19,392 nt of DNA from CAZEJK01 sp964512045 (GCA_964512045.1 CAZEJK010000090.1:1-19392); one strand, 5' to 3'. Positions 7,785-15,121 are shown, counted from the stretch's first letter. Translations and numbers: made by a program. The notes: generated by a model from the sequence alone, not told the origin.

Positions 7785-8951
7785 TCAGGGTGAGATCTCG
7801 AAGCCGACCCGGACTCGCACCTCATACAGCTCGAGCTCGGGCCAGTACACCGGCTCGAGACCACCAATCAGGCGGACGCCTCGGTAGTTCAGGAGCTGGA
7901 TCTGCGCGAGAAGGTAGGCGCTCGCCTCGATCTCGGGACGGACCAGCTCCTGATGCTGGTTGATGAGCCAGAAGTAGTCCTTTTCCCAATCCGCGACAGT
8001 GACGCCGGCCCCCATCCGCCAGGGGAGACCGAGGTACGGCCTCATCGCCCGGTCCCATTGGACGGAGATCCCTCCCACTCGAACCGTCTCGTCCATGTCG
8101 AGCTCGCGGTTGACCCGGAGACTGACCGGGGTCTCTCTTCCGGCGGTATGGATCAGGAGGCCCAACCGTCCGCGAACGAGGTCCACGTTCCGATGCACGC
8201 CGAGCTGCCAGTACGGTCCACTCCGCAGCCGAAGGTCCTCTCGGCCGAACGGTCCTGTGAGGATACTGCCGACGGCCCAGGAGAGGTCCCACTCACCGGA
8301 CATTCCAGGTGCGTCCAGCGGCGCCACCAGGCTGACGATGAAGTCCTCGCTATCGGCAGCGCCGTGGGATGACCAACGGTAGCCCAGGCGGAGGCCCGCT
8401 TCAGCCGAGAGGGCGATATGCAGAGCAGGCTCGACGAACATGGCGGTGTCGCCGCCACCGGGCTCGAGCACGGCGTACCCGGCGCCAGCGCGCACCAGCG
8501 GACGCAGCAATCCCAGGTTGGCCTCGACTCCGCCGATGAGGTGGAGCTCGGCGATCCCGAGAGAACGCTGGGTCGAAAGGTACTCGGAGGCAAGCAGGTC
8601 GAGCTGAGCGCCCGTGAACCAGCGAACCGTGTCGTCCCGATTGAAAAACCACTCCAGGCCGAAGTGGCTGCCGATCCCGTCCATCAGATCGCCAGATTCC
8701 AGATCGAGCTCGTGGCATGTCTCTTCAGGGCATCCCGGGGGGATCGAGCCCCGGCTCGAGCTGTCCCACTCGATGAGGCTCGAGCCAAAGACGACTCGCC
8801 ATTCACTGGCCGCGGCCGGGGTGCTCACTGCACCGAAGGCAGTCACCAATGTGATCACGCAGGCGCAGATGTGGGTACCGTGCTTGCGGTGTCGGTCCTG
8901 CGCGCGGGCTCGCATACGCTGCGGAGATTGACAGATGCTCATGGAACGCAT
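7785..8951 (-). CDS. Predicted outer-membrane beta-barrel protein of unknown function
   Basis: I do not recognise the family. The 388-aa product has a basic N-terminus, a hydrophobic stretch and an AAAS-EW signal-peptidase-like site near residue 50, so it is exported. The rest is a series of amphipathic strands separated by short polar turns with aromatic girdle residues (for example FGLEWFFNRDDTVRWFTGAQ and GLRLGYRWSSHG), ending in VRVRVGFEISP, consistent with an outer-membrane barrel although the last residue is not aromatic. A Cys pair (GCPEETCHE) near the N-terminus may form a disulphide. The ATG at 8951 is preferred (AGGGAGGG 11 bases upstream); an in-frame ATG at 8942 is possible. It is divergent from the aminotransferase and precedes the thiamine-binding gene by 17 bases. 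Confidence 0.7.
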   Translation of the reverse strand: MRSMSICQSPQRMRARAQDRHRKHGTHICACVITLVTAFGAVSTPAAASEWRVVFGSSLIEWDSSSRGSIPPGCPEETCHELDLESGDLMDGIGSHFGLEWFFNRDDTVRWFTGAQLDLLASEYLSTQRSLGIAELHLIGGVEANLGLLRPLVRAGAGYAVLEPGGGDTAMFVEPALHIALSAEAGLRLGYRWSSHGAADSEDFIVSLVAPLDAPGMSGEWDLSWAVGSILTGPFGREDLRLRSGPYWQLGVHRNVDLVRGRLGLLIHTAGRETPVSLRVNRELDMDETVRVGGISVQWDRAMRPYLGLPWRMGAGVTVADWEKDYFWLINQHQELVRPEIEASAYLLAQIQLLNYRGVRLIGGLEPVYWPELELYEVRVRVGFEISP

Positions 8952-8957
8952 TATGCG
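8928..8957 (+). promoter_or_regulatory. Predicted sigma70-type promoter of the aminotransferase gene
   Basis: A perfect -35 box TTGACA (8928-8933) is followed after 18 bases by TATGCG (8952-8957), which matches three of six -10 positions. Transcription would start near 8964, leaving a leader of about 40 bases before the ATG at 9003. The promoter lies within the first codons of the divergent barrel gene, so the two transcripts would overlap. The weak -10 box is the main doubt. Confidence 0.4.
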
Positions 8958-9002
8958 GCCGACCCTCCCTCGTGGCAAACTCATTGCGGGGAGGCGCTCG
9001 GG

Positions 9003-10229
9003 ATGGTCGTAGATACGCGCAACAGCACCGCTCGGAGGATCGACGGAGTGGCAAGCGTGCAACCGATACGGTGGTCGCACCGCCTCCCGCGGCAGCTGTC
9101 GACAAACCTGTTTTCGCAGCTGCGCGCCGCCGCCGGACCCGAAGCCGACCTCTGTCAGACCAACCCGACGCTGTGCGGTTTCCACTACCCGATGGACCTG
9201 CTGCAGGTCCTCTCTGCCGCAGGCGATCACCGCTACGAACCAGACCCGCGAGGTGCAGTCGCAGCACGTGGCGCCATCGCCGACGAGCTCGCACATCACG
9301 GCGCGGCCGTCAGCCCAGATCAGATCGTCCTGACGGCTTCCACGAGCGAAGCGTACAGCATGCTCTTCAAGCTTCTGTGCGATCCCGGTGACAGCGTGCT
9401 GACGCCAACGCCCTCCTACCCACTGCTCGAGCACCTCGCGCGCCTCGACGGCGTGGACCCCATCCCGTTCCCGCTCGACCCATCTGATGGCTGGCAGCCT
9501 CGGCTTCCCGAGCAGCCGAAGGCGCACACGCGAGCCGTCATCGTGGTCCACCCGAACAACCCAACTGGCTCGTACCTCGAGCACCACGCAACCGAGCAGA
9601 TCGATCGTTACTGTGCCGCCCACGGGATGGCGAGGATCGTCGACGAGGTGTTCTTCCCGTTCCCGCTGGTCCCCAGCTCTGCCCGTGCCGGCTCGTCCGC
9701 CGCTTCCGGCGAGTCGTTGACCATGACGCTGGGCGGTCTCTCCAAGGCCTGTGGTCTGCCCCAGCTCAAGCTCGCCTGGATGAGCGTGCATGGGCCCGCC
9801 GCCCAGGAGGCGCTGGAGCGACTCGCGTTCATAGCAGATCAGTACCTGTCGGTCGCGACTCCCGTACAGCGGGCACTACCGTCACTCCTCCAGATGGGAA
9901 CGGAGATTCGATCCCAGATCATCGCGCGATGCAGGTCCAACCTGGCGAAGCTCCAAGGGCTCGCGCGGAGGGGTCCGCTGAGCCTGGTCCCGGTCCAAGG
10001 AGGGTGGAGCGCCGTGGTGCGGATTCCGAAGTTCGTCGACGAGGAACGGCTCGTGCTGACGTTGCTCCAACGGGACCGAGTGGCAATCTACCCCGGTTAC
10101 TTCTTCGACTTCGACGACAACGGCTGGCTCGTCATCAGCCTGTTGCCCCCGCCAGAGGAGCTGGAGCTGGGCGTCTCTCGCCTCATCGATCGGCTGGAAG
10201 CGATTGTGGATGAGAAGGGTTGCCCGTAG
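9003..10229 (+). CDS. PLP-dependent class I/II aminotransferase
   Basis: This 408-aa fold-type-I enzyme should transfer an amino group between an amino acid and a 2-oxo acid; the substrate is not evident. Key features are the TASTSEAYSMLFKLLCDPGD segment with the phosphate-binding region, HPNNPTGS (183-190), the cofactor-contacting Asp214 in RIVDEVF, and the Schiff-base Lys248 in GGLSKACGLPQLKLAW. These segments resemble a group of pyridoxal-dependent aminotransferases annotated in several environmental phyla. The ATG at 9003 has GGGGAGG upstream; a GTG at 9048 with GGAGG is an alternative that would drop 15 poorly conserved residues. It is divergent from the barrel gene and separated from queE by 185 bases, so it is probably its own unit or weakly linked to the next operon. 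Confidence 0.92.
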   Translation: MVVDTRNSTARRIDGVASVQPIRWSHRLPRQLSTNLFSQLRAAAGPEADLCQTNPTLCGFHYPMDLLQVLSAAGDHRYEPDPRGAVAARGAIADELAHHGAAVSPDQIVLTASTSEAYSMLFKLLCDPGDSVLTPTPSYPLLEHLARLDGVDPIPFPLDPSDGWQPRLPEQPKAHTRAVIVVHPNNPTGSYLEHHATEQIDRYCAAHGMARIVDEVFFPFPLVPSSARAGSSAASGESLTMTLGGLSKACGLPQLKLAWMSVHGPAAQEALERLAFIADQYLSVATPVQRALPSLLQMGTEIRSQIIARCRSNLAKLQGLARRGPLSLVPVQGGWSAVVRIPKFVDEERLVLTLLQRDRVAIYPGYFFDFDDNGWLVISLLPPPEELELGVSRLIDRLEAIVDEKGCP

Positions 10230-10232
10230 CAT
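10204..10232 (+). promoter_or_regulatory. Possible promoter of the que/ceramide operon
   Basis: TTGTGG (10204-10209), a 17-base spacer and TAGCAT (10227-10232) loosely resemble a sigma70 promoter (three and four matches). It would start transcription near 10239 and give a leader of about 175 bases. The match is weak and lies in the end of the aminotransferase gene. Confidence 0.22.
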
Positions 10233-10268
10233 GACAACGCAGGTGATCGCCAACGATCCGCTCGCATC

Positions 10269-10286
10269 GCCGCGGTGCACCGCGGC
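10269..10286. repeat. 18-bp perfect palindrome in the queE leader
   Basis: GCCGCGGTGCACCGCGGC reads the same on both strands. It sits 40 bases after the aminotransferase stop and about 130 bases before queE. In RNA it could form a 7-bp GC stem with a 4-base loop, but no U-run follows, so an intrinsic terminator is doubtful. A dimeric-repressor operator, or a GC-rich hairpin protecting or terminating the upstream transcript, are alternatives. Confidence 0.5.
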
Positions 10287-10414
10287 CGACACGACTCCGC
10301 ACAGCGCGATCGCATCATCTGACGCATCTCCATCACCCGTTCTCGGTGGAGCCCTCTGGCCAAACTGGATCCGGCACGTCGTCTGGGCTCCGCGCCACTG
10401 GTGAAGTGGCGCAG

Positions 10415-11092
10415 ATGTTCATCTCCGAGCTGTTCGTCAGCCTACAGGGCGAGGGAACGCTGGTCGGCACACCATCGTTCTTCATCCGCACATCGGGATG
10501 CAACCTCCGGTGCCGCTGGTGCGACACCCGCTACACGTCGTGGGCTCCCGAAGGCCAGCGGGCGCCCGTTCAGCAGATTCTCGATCAGGTCCGTGACAGC
10601 GGGGTACGACATGTCGTTGTCACCGGTGGCGAACCACTACTCCAACGCGAGATTGGCGAGCTGACGCGCGCACTGCGCGACCTCGGCTGTCACATCACAG
10701 TCGAGACAGCCGGTACCATAGAGAGGGCCTTCGCGTGCGATCTTCTGTCGGTGTCTCCGAAGACATCCAACTCTGACCCCGATGGTCGGTGGTACGCCCG
10801 CCATCGACGGCAGCGACTCGATCTGTCGCCACTGCGAGCGCTCCTCGCGGCGCATCCGGAGTACCAGCTGAAGTTCGTCGTGTCCGCCCGGTCTGATCTT
10901 GCGGAGGTCGACGAAGTGCTCGATCAGCTTGCTGACGTGCACCGTGAGCGCGTCCTCTTGATGCCCGAAGGACGAACACCGGCGGACGTCGCACGGTGTG
11001 CCAGAGAGGTGGCACAGTTGTGCCTGGAGCGCGGCTTTCGGTACACTCCGCGGCTACATCTTGACCTGTACGGCGGCGAGCGTGGTCGGTAG
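10415..11092 (+). CDS. queE: 7-carboxy-7-deazaguanine synthase QueE (radical SAM)
   Basis: QueE converts 6-carboxy-5,6,7,8-tetrahydropterin to 7-carboxy-7-deazaguanine, the radical-SAM step in making preQ0 for queuosine in tRNA or deazaguanine in DNA. The 225-aa product starts with the diagnostic SELFVSLQGEG and carries the cluster motif CX3CX2C (Cys29, Cys33, Cys36) in GCNLRCRWCDT, then the SAM-binding VTGGEPLLQ. Length fits the family. The ATG at 10415 puts the start exactly where the family begins; GTG at 10406 or ATG at 10346 would add unconserved residues. It heads a run of five same-strand genes and is followed after 34 bases by queD. queC and queF are not in the window. Confidence 0.93.
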   Translation: MFISELFVSLQGEGTLVGTPSFFIRTSGCNLRCRWCDTRYTSWAPEGQRAPVQQILDQVRDSGVRHVVVTGGEPLLQREIGELTRALRDLGCHITVETAGTIERAFACDLLSVSPKTSNSDPDGRWYARHRRQRLDLSPLRALLAAHPEYQLKFVVSARSDLAEVDEVLDQLADVHRERVLLMPEGRTPADVARCAREVAQLCLERGFRYTPRLHLDLYGGERGR

Positions 11093-11113
11093 CGCTGTGC
11101 TGGGTCCGCCGAT

Positions 11114-11121
11114 GGAAGGAG
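11114..11121 (+). promoter_or_regulatory. Shine-Dalgarno of queD
   Basis: GGAAGGAG lies 5 bases before the GTG at 11127. It supports that GTG over the in-frame ATG at 11112, which the motif itself overlaps. Confidence 0.65.
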
Positions 11122-11126
11122 TGGGC

Positions 11127-11594
11127 GTGGGCCGATTCCGTATCGCCAAGCTGTTCGAGGTGGAGAGCGGACATTGTCTGAGCAAGCATCCTGAGCGTTG
11201 TCGGTTTCCGCATGGCCACTCACGAACCGTGGAGATCGTGCTCTCCTCCGAGGAGCTCGATCACCACGACATGGTCTGTGATTACAAGGCGCTCAAGCTG
11301 ATCGTGGAGACGACGGTCTGTCGTCTCGATCATGCTCTCGCGGTCAACTCCGCAGATCCGAGACTGGCCGAGCTCGACGCGTTCGCCGATGGCCTGTTGC
11401 TGTTCGAAGACGCCGATCCCACAACCGAGGTCATGGTGCGCTGGCTGTTTCGCGAGATCCGTCCCGTCCTCGAAGGCGGCGGCGAGGTCACGGCGCCCTC
11501 GGGAGCGGTGTTCGCCGTGCCTGAGGGCCTTCGATTGGAGCGTGTTCGCATGTGGGAGACGTCGACGAGCTGGGCCGAGTACGAAGAGCCGTGA
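11127..11594 (+). CDS. queD: 6-carboxytetrahydropterin synthase QueD (6-pyruvoyl-tetrahydropterin synthase family)
   Basis: QueD makes 6-carboxy-5,6,7,8-tetrahydropterin from dihydroneopterin triphosphate, feeding QueE. From the GTG start the protein is 155 aa. The zinc ligands His16, His29 and His31 (SGHCL and PHGHS) and the catalytic Cys25 (ERCRFPHGH) are present, as is the conserved VCDYKALK segment and the C-terminal ETSTSWAEY containing the pterin-anchoring Glu. HGHS replaces the more usual HGHN, and the protein is longer than the 120-aa E. coli enzyme, with an insertion near residues 90-125. Its adjacency to queE makes the QueD role more likely than a tetrahydrobiopterin or folate role. 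The stop overlaps the start of the next gene by 3 bases (GTGA). Confidence 0.9.
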   Translation: MGRFRIAKLFEVESGHCLSKHPERCRFPHGHSRTVEIVLSSEELDHHDMVCDYKALKLIVETTVCRLDHALAVNSADPRLAELDAFADGLLLFEDADPTTEVMVRWLFREIRPVLEGGGEVTAPSGAVFAVPEGLRLERVRMWETSTSWAEYEEP

Positions 11595-12685
11595 GCGATC
11601 GGTACGATGCTCCCGTCGTCGGTCTGAAAGAGGCTCGAGCCCTGATCGAGCCTCTGCCGAGCGGCCCGATCGCAGTCACGGGAGGTACAGGCTTCGTCGG
11701 CTCCCATCTCGTCGAGGCTCTGTGCAGCGGCGGACGGAGACCGCGCGTTCTCGTCCGCAACCCGAGCGCGCCGCGCTGGATTCGCGACGCTCCAGTTGAC
11801 TGGTTCGAGGGATCCCTCGCCGACACGCAGTCTCTCGAACGGCTGGTCGATGGTGCGGATGTAGTGTTCCATCTGGCAGGAGCTGTCCGCGCCGGCAGTG
11901 CAGCGGCGTTCGATCGAGCCAACCGAGATGGTACGGCGGAGCTCGTCGGCGCCGTGAACCAGGTTGCACGATCGCATTGCCGAGTGGTGATGGTGTCGTC
12001 TCTGGCTGCACACGGACCGAGCCAGAAGATCGCAGGCGGCTCGCCGGAGGATCCACCGCGTCCAGTCTCGGCGTACGGTCGCTCGAAGCTGGGTGGCGAG
12101 CGGACCCTGCATGGCCTTCGGAACGATGTGGCGAGGGTCGTCCTCCGACCTCCTGCCATCTATGGGCCCCGCGATACCGACATCTTCGAGTTCTTTCGCA
12201 TGGCCAACAGGGGTGTGGTCGCGATCCCTGCTGGCGAGCGGTGGATCACGGTTGCGTGGGTGGGCGATGTCGTGCGCTGGATCCTACGCGCCGGATCCGG
12301 CCGGGCGGACGGCGAGGTGCTCCATGTCGGCGAGCCCGCGCCGTACCGTCTCACAGCTCTGGTGCATCTGCTGGCGGCTACCGGCGAGCGGAGAGCCCGC
12401 ATCATACAAGTTCCACTGACGGTGATGCGCCTGGCAGGAGCTGTCGGCGGCGTGCTGCACCGCTTCGGCGCCCACCGCCTTGCGTTGACACCGGACAAGA
12501 TCCGCGAGCTGACCGCGCGCCATTGGACCGCCGATACACGGCTTTCGCTTGAGCGACTGGGCGATGCAACGACGATACCGTTCGAGGAAGGTGCAGCGCG
12601 AACCTGGAGCTGGTACCGACAGCACGGCTGGCTGGGGTACCATGAGCCGCGCGCTGGCCGCAGGTCGCGTCCAACTGGGAGGTGA
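11591..12685 (+). CDS. NAD(P)-dependent epimerase/reductase (extended SDR), CerR-like ceramide reductase candidate
   Basis: The 364-aa protein is an extended short-chain dehydrogenase: nucleotide-binding TGGTGFVG (30-37), FHLAGAV after the fourth strand, a Ser136/Ser137 pair in VSSLAA, catalytic Tyr162 and Lys166 in AYGRSK, and RPPAIYGPRD. It is placed directly before an Spt-like gene and a bCerS-like gene. In Caulobacter the related NAD-dependent epimerase-type CerR reduces 3-oxo-ceramide to ceramide, so the same role is inferred from context. Sequence alone would equally allow a sugar or steroid SDR. The GTG start at 11591 overlaps the queD stop (GTGA); an in-frame ATG at 11552 would lie well inside queD. 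The gene ends 1 base before the Spt start. Confidence 0.8.
   Translation: MSDRYDAPVVGLKEARALIEPLPSGPIAVTGGTGFVGSHLVEALCSGGRRPRVLVRNPSAPRWIRDAPVDWFEGSLADTQSLERLVDGADVVFHLAGAVRAGSAAAFDRANRDGTAELVGAVNQVARSHCRVVMVSSLAAHGPSQKIAGGSPEDPPRPVSAYGRSKLGGERTLHGLRNDVARVVLRPPAIYGPRDTDIFEFFRMANRGVVAIPAGERWITVAWVGDVVRWILRAGSGRADGEVLHVGEPAPYRLTALVHLLAATGERRARIIQVPLTVMRLAGAVGGVLHRFGAHRLALTPDKIRELTARHWTADTRLSLERLGDATTIPFEEGAARTWSWYRQHGWLGYHEPRAGRRSRPTGR
12677..12682 (+). promoter_or_regulatory. Shine-Dalgarno of the Spt-like gene
   Basis: GGGAGG precedes the GTG at 12687 by 4 bases, inside the last codons of the SDR gene. This favours the GTG over the upstream in-frame ATG codons at 12549 and 12642. Confidence 0.7.
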
Positions 12686-12686
12686 C

Positions 12687-13871
12687 GTGGACGTCTTTGA
12701 GAAGTGCTTCACCTACGATGCGCCGGCCAAGGCCCGGGCTGCGGGGATCTACCCGTACTTTCGGACGGTGACGTCGCCACAGGACCCGGTGGTGGTCATC
12801 GACGGTCGCGAGACGATCATGCTCGGATCGAACAACTATCTCGGGCTGACCAACCACCCGGAGGTCAAGGCGGCAGCGGCCGACGCGCTGGCAAAGTACG
12901 GATCGGGGACGGCCGGCTCTCGGTTCCTCAACGGAACGCTCGATATCCACGTGCGCCTCGAGGAGCGTCTCGCCGAGTTCATGAGACGCGACACGGCCTT
13001 GACGTTCTCCACCGGTTTTCAGGTGAACCTCGGGGTCATCTCGTGCCTGCTGGACCGTCGTGACACGGTGTTCCTGGATCAGCTCGATCACGCCTGCATC
13101 ATCGATGGCGCCCGGCTGGGCTTCGGCAAGCAGGTCAAGTACCGGCACAACGACATGGCGGATCTCGAGGAGCGAATGGCCGCAGTCGATCCCGACCGTG
13201 GCCGGTTGGTGATCGTCGATGGCGTGTTCTCGATGGAAGGCGACGTGGTCGATCTTCCGGGCCTGGTGGCCGTTGCCGAGCGCCACGGCGCCCGAATCAT
13301 GGTGGACGATGCCCACGGTATCGGCGTCTTCGGCGCCTCCGGTCGCGGGGTTGGGGAGCACTTCGGCCTCGAGGACCGCGTCGATCTCGTGATGGGAACG
13401 TTCTCCAAGTCGCTCGCGGCGGTGGGCGGGTTTGTCGCTGGTGACGCCGCCGTGATCGAGTGGATCAAGCACAACGCGCGCAGTCTGATCTTCTCTGCGT
13501 CTCCACCTCCCGCCTCGGTGGCGTCGGTCATCGCGGCGCTGGACATCATCGAACGCGAGCCGGAGCGGCGGGAGCGGCTGTGGGAGAACACGGACTTCAT
13601 GAAGAAGGAGTTCAACCGCCTCGGTTTCGATACCGGCAACTCGCAGTCCCCGGTGATACCGCTGGTGGTGGGGGAGAACGAGCGCGCATTCACGATGACT
13701 GGTCGCCTGCAAGCAGAAGGCGTGTTCGTCAACCCGGTTGTGTCGCCCGCAGTGCCCCCCGGCAGGGCGATGATCCGGACATCGTTCATGGCCACTCATA
13801 CCCGCGAGCAGCTCGAACAGGCACTGGAGGCGATCGCTCGAGTTGGACGTGAGGTCGGGGTCATCCCGTAG
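12687..13871 (+). CDS. spt: Serine palmitoyltransferase-like alpha-oxoamine synthase
   Basis: Spt condenses L-serine with a long-chain acyl thioester to give 3-oxosphinganine, the committed step of sphingolipid synthesis. The 394-aa cytosolic PLP enzyme shows GSNNYLGLTNHP (47-58), GSGTAGSRFLNGT, His135 in DQLDHACI (stacks on the cofactor), Asp207 and His210 in VDDAHGIG, and Lys241 in GTFSKSLAAVGG. The FSKS context and the GGF that follows are typical of Spt rather than KBL (GKALGG) or BioF (GKAFG). The opening MDVFEKC...AAGIYPYFR is also Spt-like. The GTG start follows the SDR stop by 1 base and has a strong ribosome site. The stop overlaps the next start by 1 base. A different amino-acid or acyl specificity cannot be excluded, and no dedicated acyl carrier protein is adjacent. 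Confidence 0.85.
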   Translation: MDVFEKCFTYDAPAKARAAGIYPYFRTVTSPQDPVVVIDGRETIMLGSNNYLGLTNHPEVKAAAADALAKYGSGTAGSRFLNGTLDIHVRLEERLAEFMRRDTALTFSTGFQVNLGVISCLLDRRDTVFLDQLDHACIIDGARLGFGKQVKYRHNDMADLEERMAAVDPDRGRLVIVDGVFSMEGDVVDLPGLVAVAERHGARIMVDDAHGIGVFGASGRGVGEHFGLEDRVDLVMGTFSKSLAAVGGFVAGDAAVIEWIKHNARSLIFSASPPPASVASVIAALDIIEREPERRERLWENTDFMKKEFNRLGFDTGNSQSPVIPLVVGENERAFTMTGRLQAEGVFVNPVVSPAVPPGRAMIRTSFMATHTREQLEQALEAIARVGREVGVIP

Positions 13872-15022
13872 TGGCGCGATCAGTCACCGTCGAGAAGGTC
13901 TCGGGGCGGCGCGATCAGGCGGAGTTCATCGCGCTGCCCTGGAAGCTGTACCGGGATGATCCGCTCTGGGTTCCACCGCTCAGAGCCTCCGTGCGAGAGC
14001 TTCTCGATGTGCAGCGCCATCCCTTCTATGCCGGCGGCGAAGCAGGCGATCGTGAGCTGTTCGTGGCGCGTGACCCCAGCGGCGAAGTGGTCGGGCGAGT
14101 CGCCGCGATTGTCAACCGGGCCCATAACCGCTTTCATGACGACCGACTGGGCTTCGTCGGGTTCTTCGAGTGTATCGACTCGGCCCACGCCAGCCACGCT
14201 CTGCTGGACAGTGCCTGTGATTGGCTGTCGGTACACGGCTGCACGGGCGCCCGCGGACCGGTGAGCCCGTCGACGAACTACGAGTGCGGTCTCCTGGTCG
14301 ACGGTTTCGACCGCCCGCCGGCGCTGATGATGCCCTACAACCGGCCGTACATGGAGCAGCTGTTCCTGGCAGCCGGATGGACTACTGTGAAGGACCTGTA
14401 CGCCTACGAGTCCGAGGTGCATGACAGGAGCGTCCAGCGACTCCAGCGGTTTGCGGAGCGGGCACGGCGGCGCGAGCCCACCCTCGAGACTCGAGGCGCG
14501 AACCTCAAGCAGTTCACCGACGAGGTCCGCCTGGTGCAGGAGATCTACAACTCGGCATGGGAGCAGAACTGGGGGTTCGTTCCCATGACCGACGCCGAGA
14601 TCGAGCACATGGCACGAGAGCTCCGGTCGCTCGTGGAGCCGAGCCTCCTCCGGTTCGCCTTCCTGGGCGGCGAGCCCGCGGCGTTCTTGCTTGCGGTTCC
14701 CGATTGGAACCCGGCACTCCGCAGCCTGGACGGCTCACCCTGGCGCCATCCCCTGCGCACGCTCCGGCTGCTCGCGACAGCCTCCCCACGTGCCATGACC
14801 GGTCTTCGACTGATCACTCTCGGGGTCAAGGAGCAGTACCGCAAGAGGGGAGTGGAGGGGGTCTTGTTCGCCGAGGGGCTCCAGGCAGCGCTCGAGATCG
14901 GCTATCGGCGCTGCGAGTACTCATGGATACTGGACGACAACGAGCTGACGAAGCGGACCGTCCGCTTGATGGACGCGGATCTCACCAAGACCTACCGTTT
15001 GTTCGAGCTTCACGGGCTGTAG
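13871..15022 (+). CDS. GNAT-fold acyltransferase, bCerS-like ceramide synthase candidate
   Basis: The 383-aa protein belongs to the large YghO-type GNAT family. It has the characteristic N-terminal LPWKLYRDDPLWVPPLR, LFVARD...GRVAAIVNRAHNRFH, GFVGFFE (94-100), GPVSPSTNYECGLLVDGFD (129-147), and a second GNAT half with the acyl-CoA pyrophosphate loop RKRGVEG (324-330). The Caulobacter ceramide synthase bCerS, which N-acylates 3-oxosphinganine, is a GNAT-type acyltransferase of this kind. The neighbouring Spt-like and CerR-like genes make that role the best inference, although YghO-type proteins are common and mostly uncharacterised. The GTG start shares one base with the Spt stop (TAGTG) and has no strong ribosome site, so translation is probably coupled. 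Last gene of the operon. Confidence 0.8.
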   Translation: MARSVTVEKVSGRRDQAEFIALPWKLYRDDPLWVPPLRASVRELLDVQRHPFYAGGEAGDRELFVARDPSGEVVGRVAAIVNRAHNRFHDDRLGFVGFFECIDSAHASHALLDSACDWLSVHGCTGARGPVSPSTNYECGLLVDGFDRPPALMMPYNRPYMEQLFLAAGWTTVKDLYAYESEVHDRSVQRLQRFAERARRREPTLETRGANLKQFTDEVRLVQEIYNSAWEQNWGFVPMTDAEIEHMARELRSLVEPSLLRFAFLGGEPAAFLLAVPDWNPALRSLDGSPWRHPLRTLRLLATASPRAMTGLRLITLGVKEQYRKRGVEGVLFAEGLQAALEIGYRRCEYSWILDDNELTKRTVRLMDADLTKTYRLFELHGL

Positions 15023-15070
15023 CGACTCAAGCATCCCACAACTTCGAGAGCTCGAGGCATGTGCCTGGGA

Positions 15071-15089
15071 CCGGATGGTCGGGATCCGG
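15071..15089 (+). terminator. Weak hairpin after the ceramide operon
   Basis: CCGGAT (15071-15076) and ATCCGG (15084-15089) form a 6-bp stem around a 7-base loop, 49 bases after the bCerS-like stop. No T-run follows, so termination is only possible, not supported. Confidence 0.2.
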
Positions 15090-15094
15090 CTGTC

Positions 15095-15121
15095 GGGGCC
15101 GGGCTCGAGACCGGGACCGGG
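15095..15121 (+). other. G-quadruplex-type motif
   Basis: Four G-runs (15095-15098, 15101-15103, 15113-15115, 15119-15121) have loops of 2, 9 and 3 bases, which meets the loose definition of an intramolecular G-quadruplex. In a GC-rich genome this may be chance. Confidence 0.3.

Noticed and set aside
8418..9002. N-terminal extension of the aminotransferase frame to a 603-aa protein
   Set aside because: The extra 195 residues are the antisense of the barrel gene and show no conserved content; the ATG at 9003 with GGGGAGG matches where the family begins.
8952..9791. N-terminal extension of the barrel frame
   Set aside because: It is the antisense of the aminotransferase; the signal peptide begins at 8951.
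10204..10404. Possible 66-aa gene between the aminotransferase and queE
   Set aside because: It starts inside the aminotransferase without a ribosome site, and its composition and lack of motifs look random.
10230..10414. preQ1 riboswitch in front of queE
   Set aside because: The location is tempting, but the A-rich tail and short loop pattern of preQ1-I are not present; only the CCAAACTGG stretch is faintly similar.
12402..13799. Long minus-strand open frame (465 codons) antisense to the Spt-like gene
   Set aside because: It has no family motifs and is His/Arg-rich in the way expected from the reverse complement of a high-GC coding region; the plus-strand frame has full PLP-enzyme motifs.
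12687..13871. Glycine C-acetyltransferase (KBL) or BioF identity
   Set aside because: The lysine loop is TFSKS rather than the GKALGG/GKAFG forms, the N-terminus is Spt-like, and there is no tdh or bio gene next to it.
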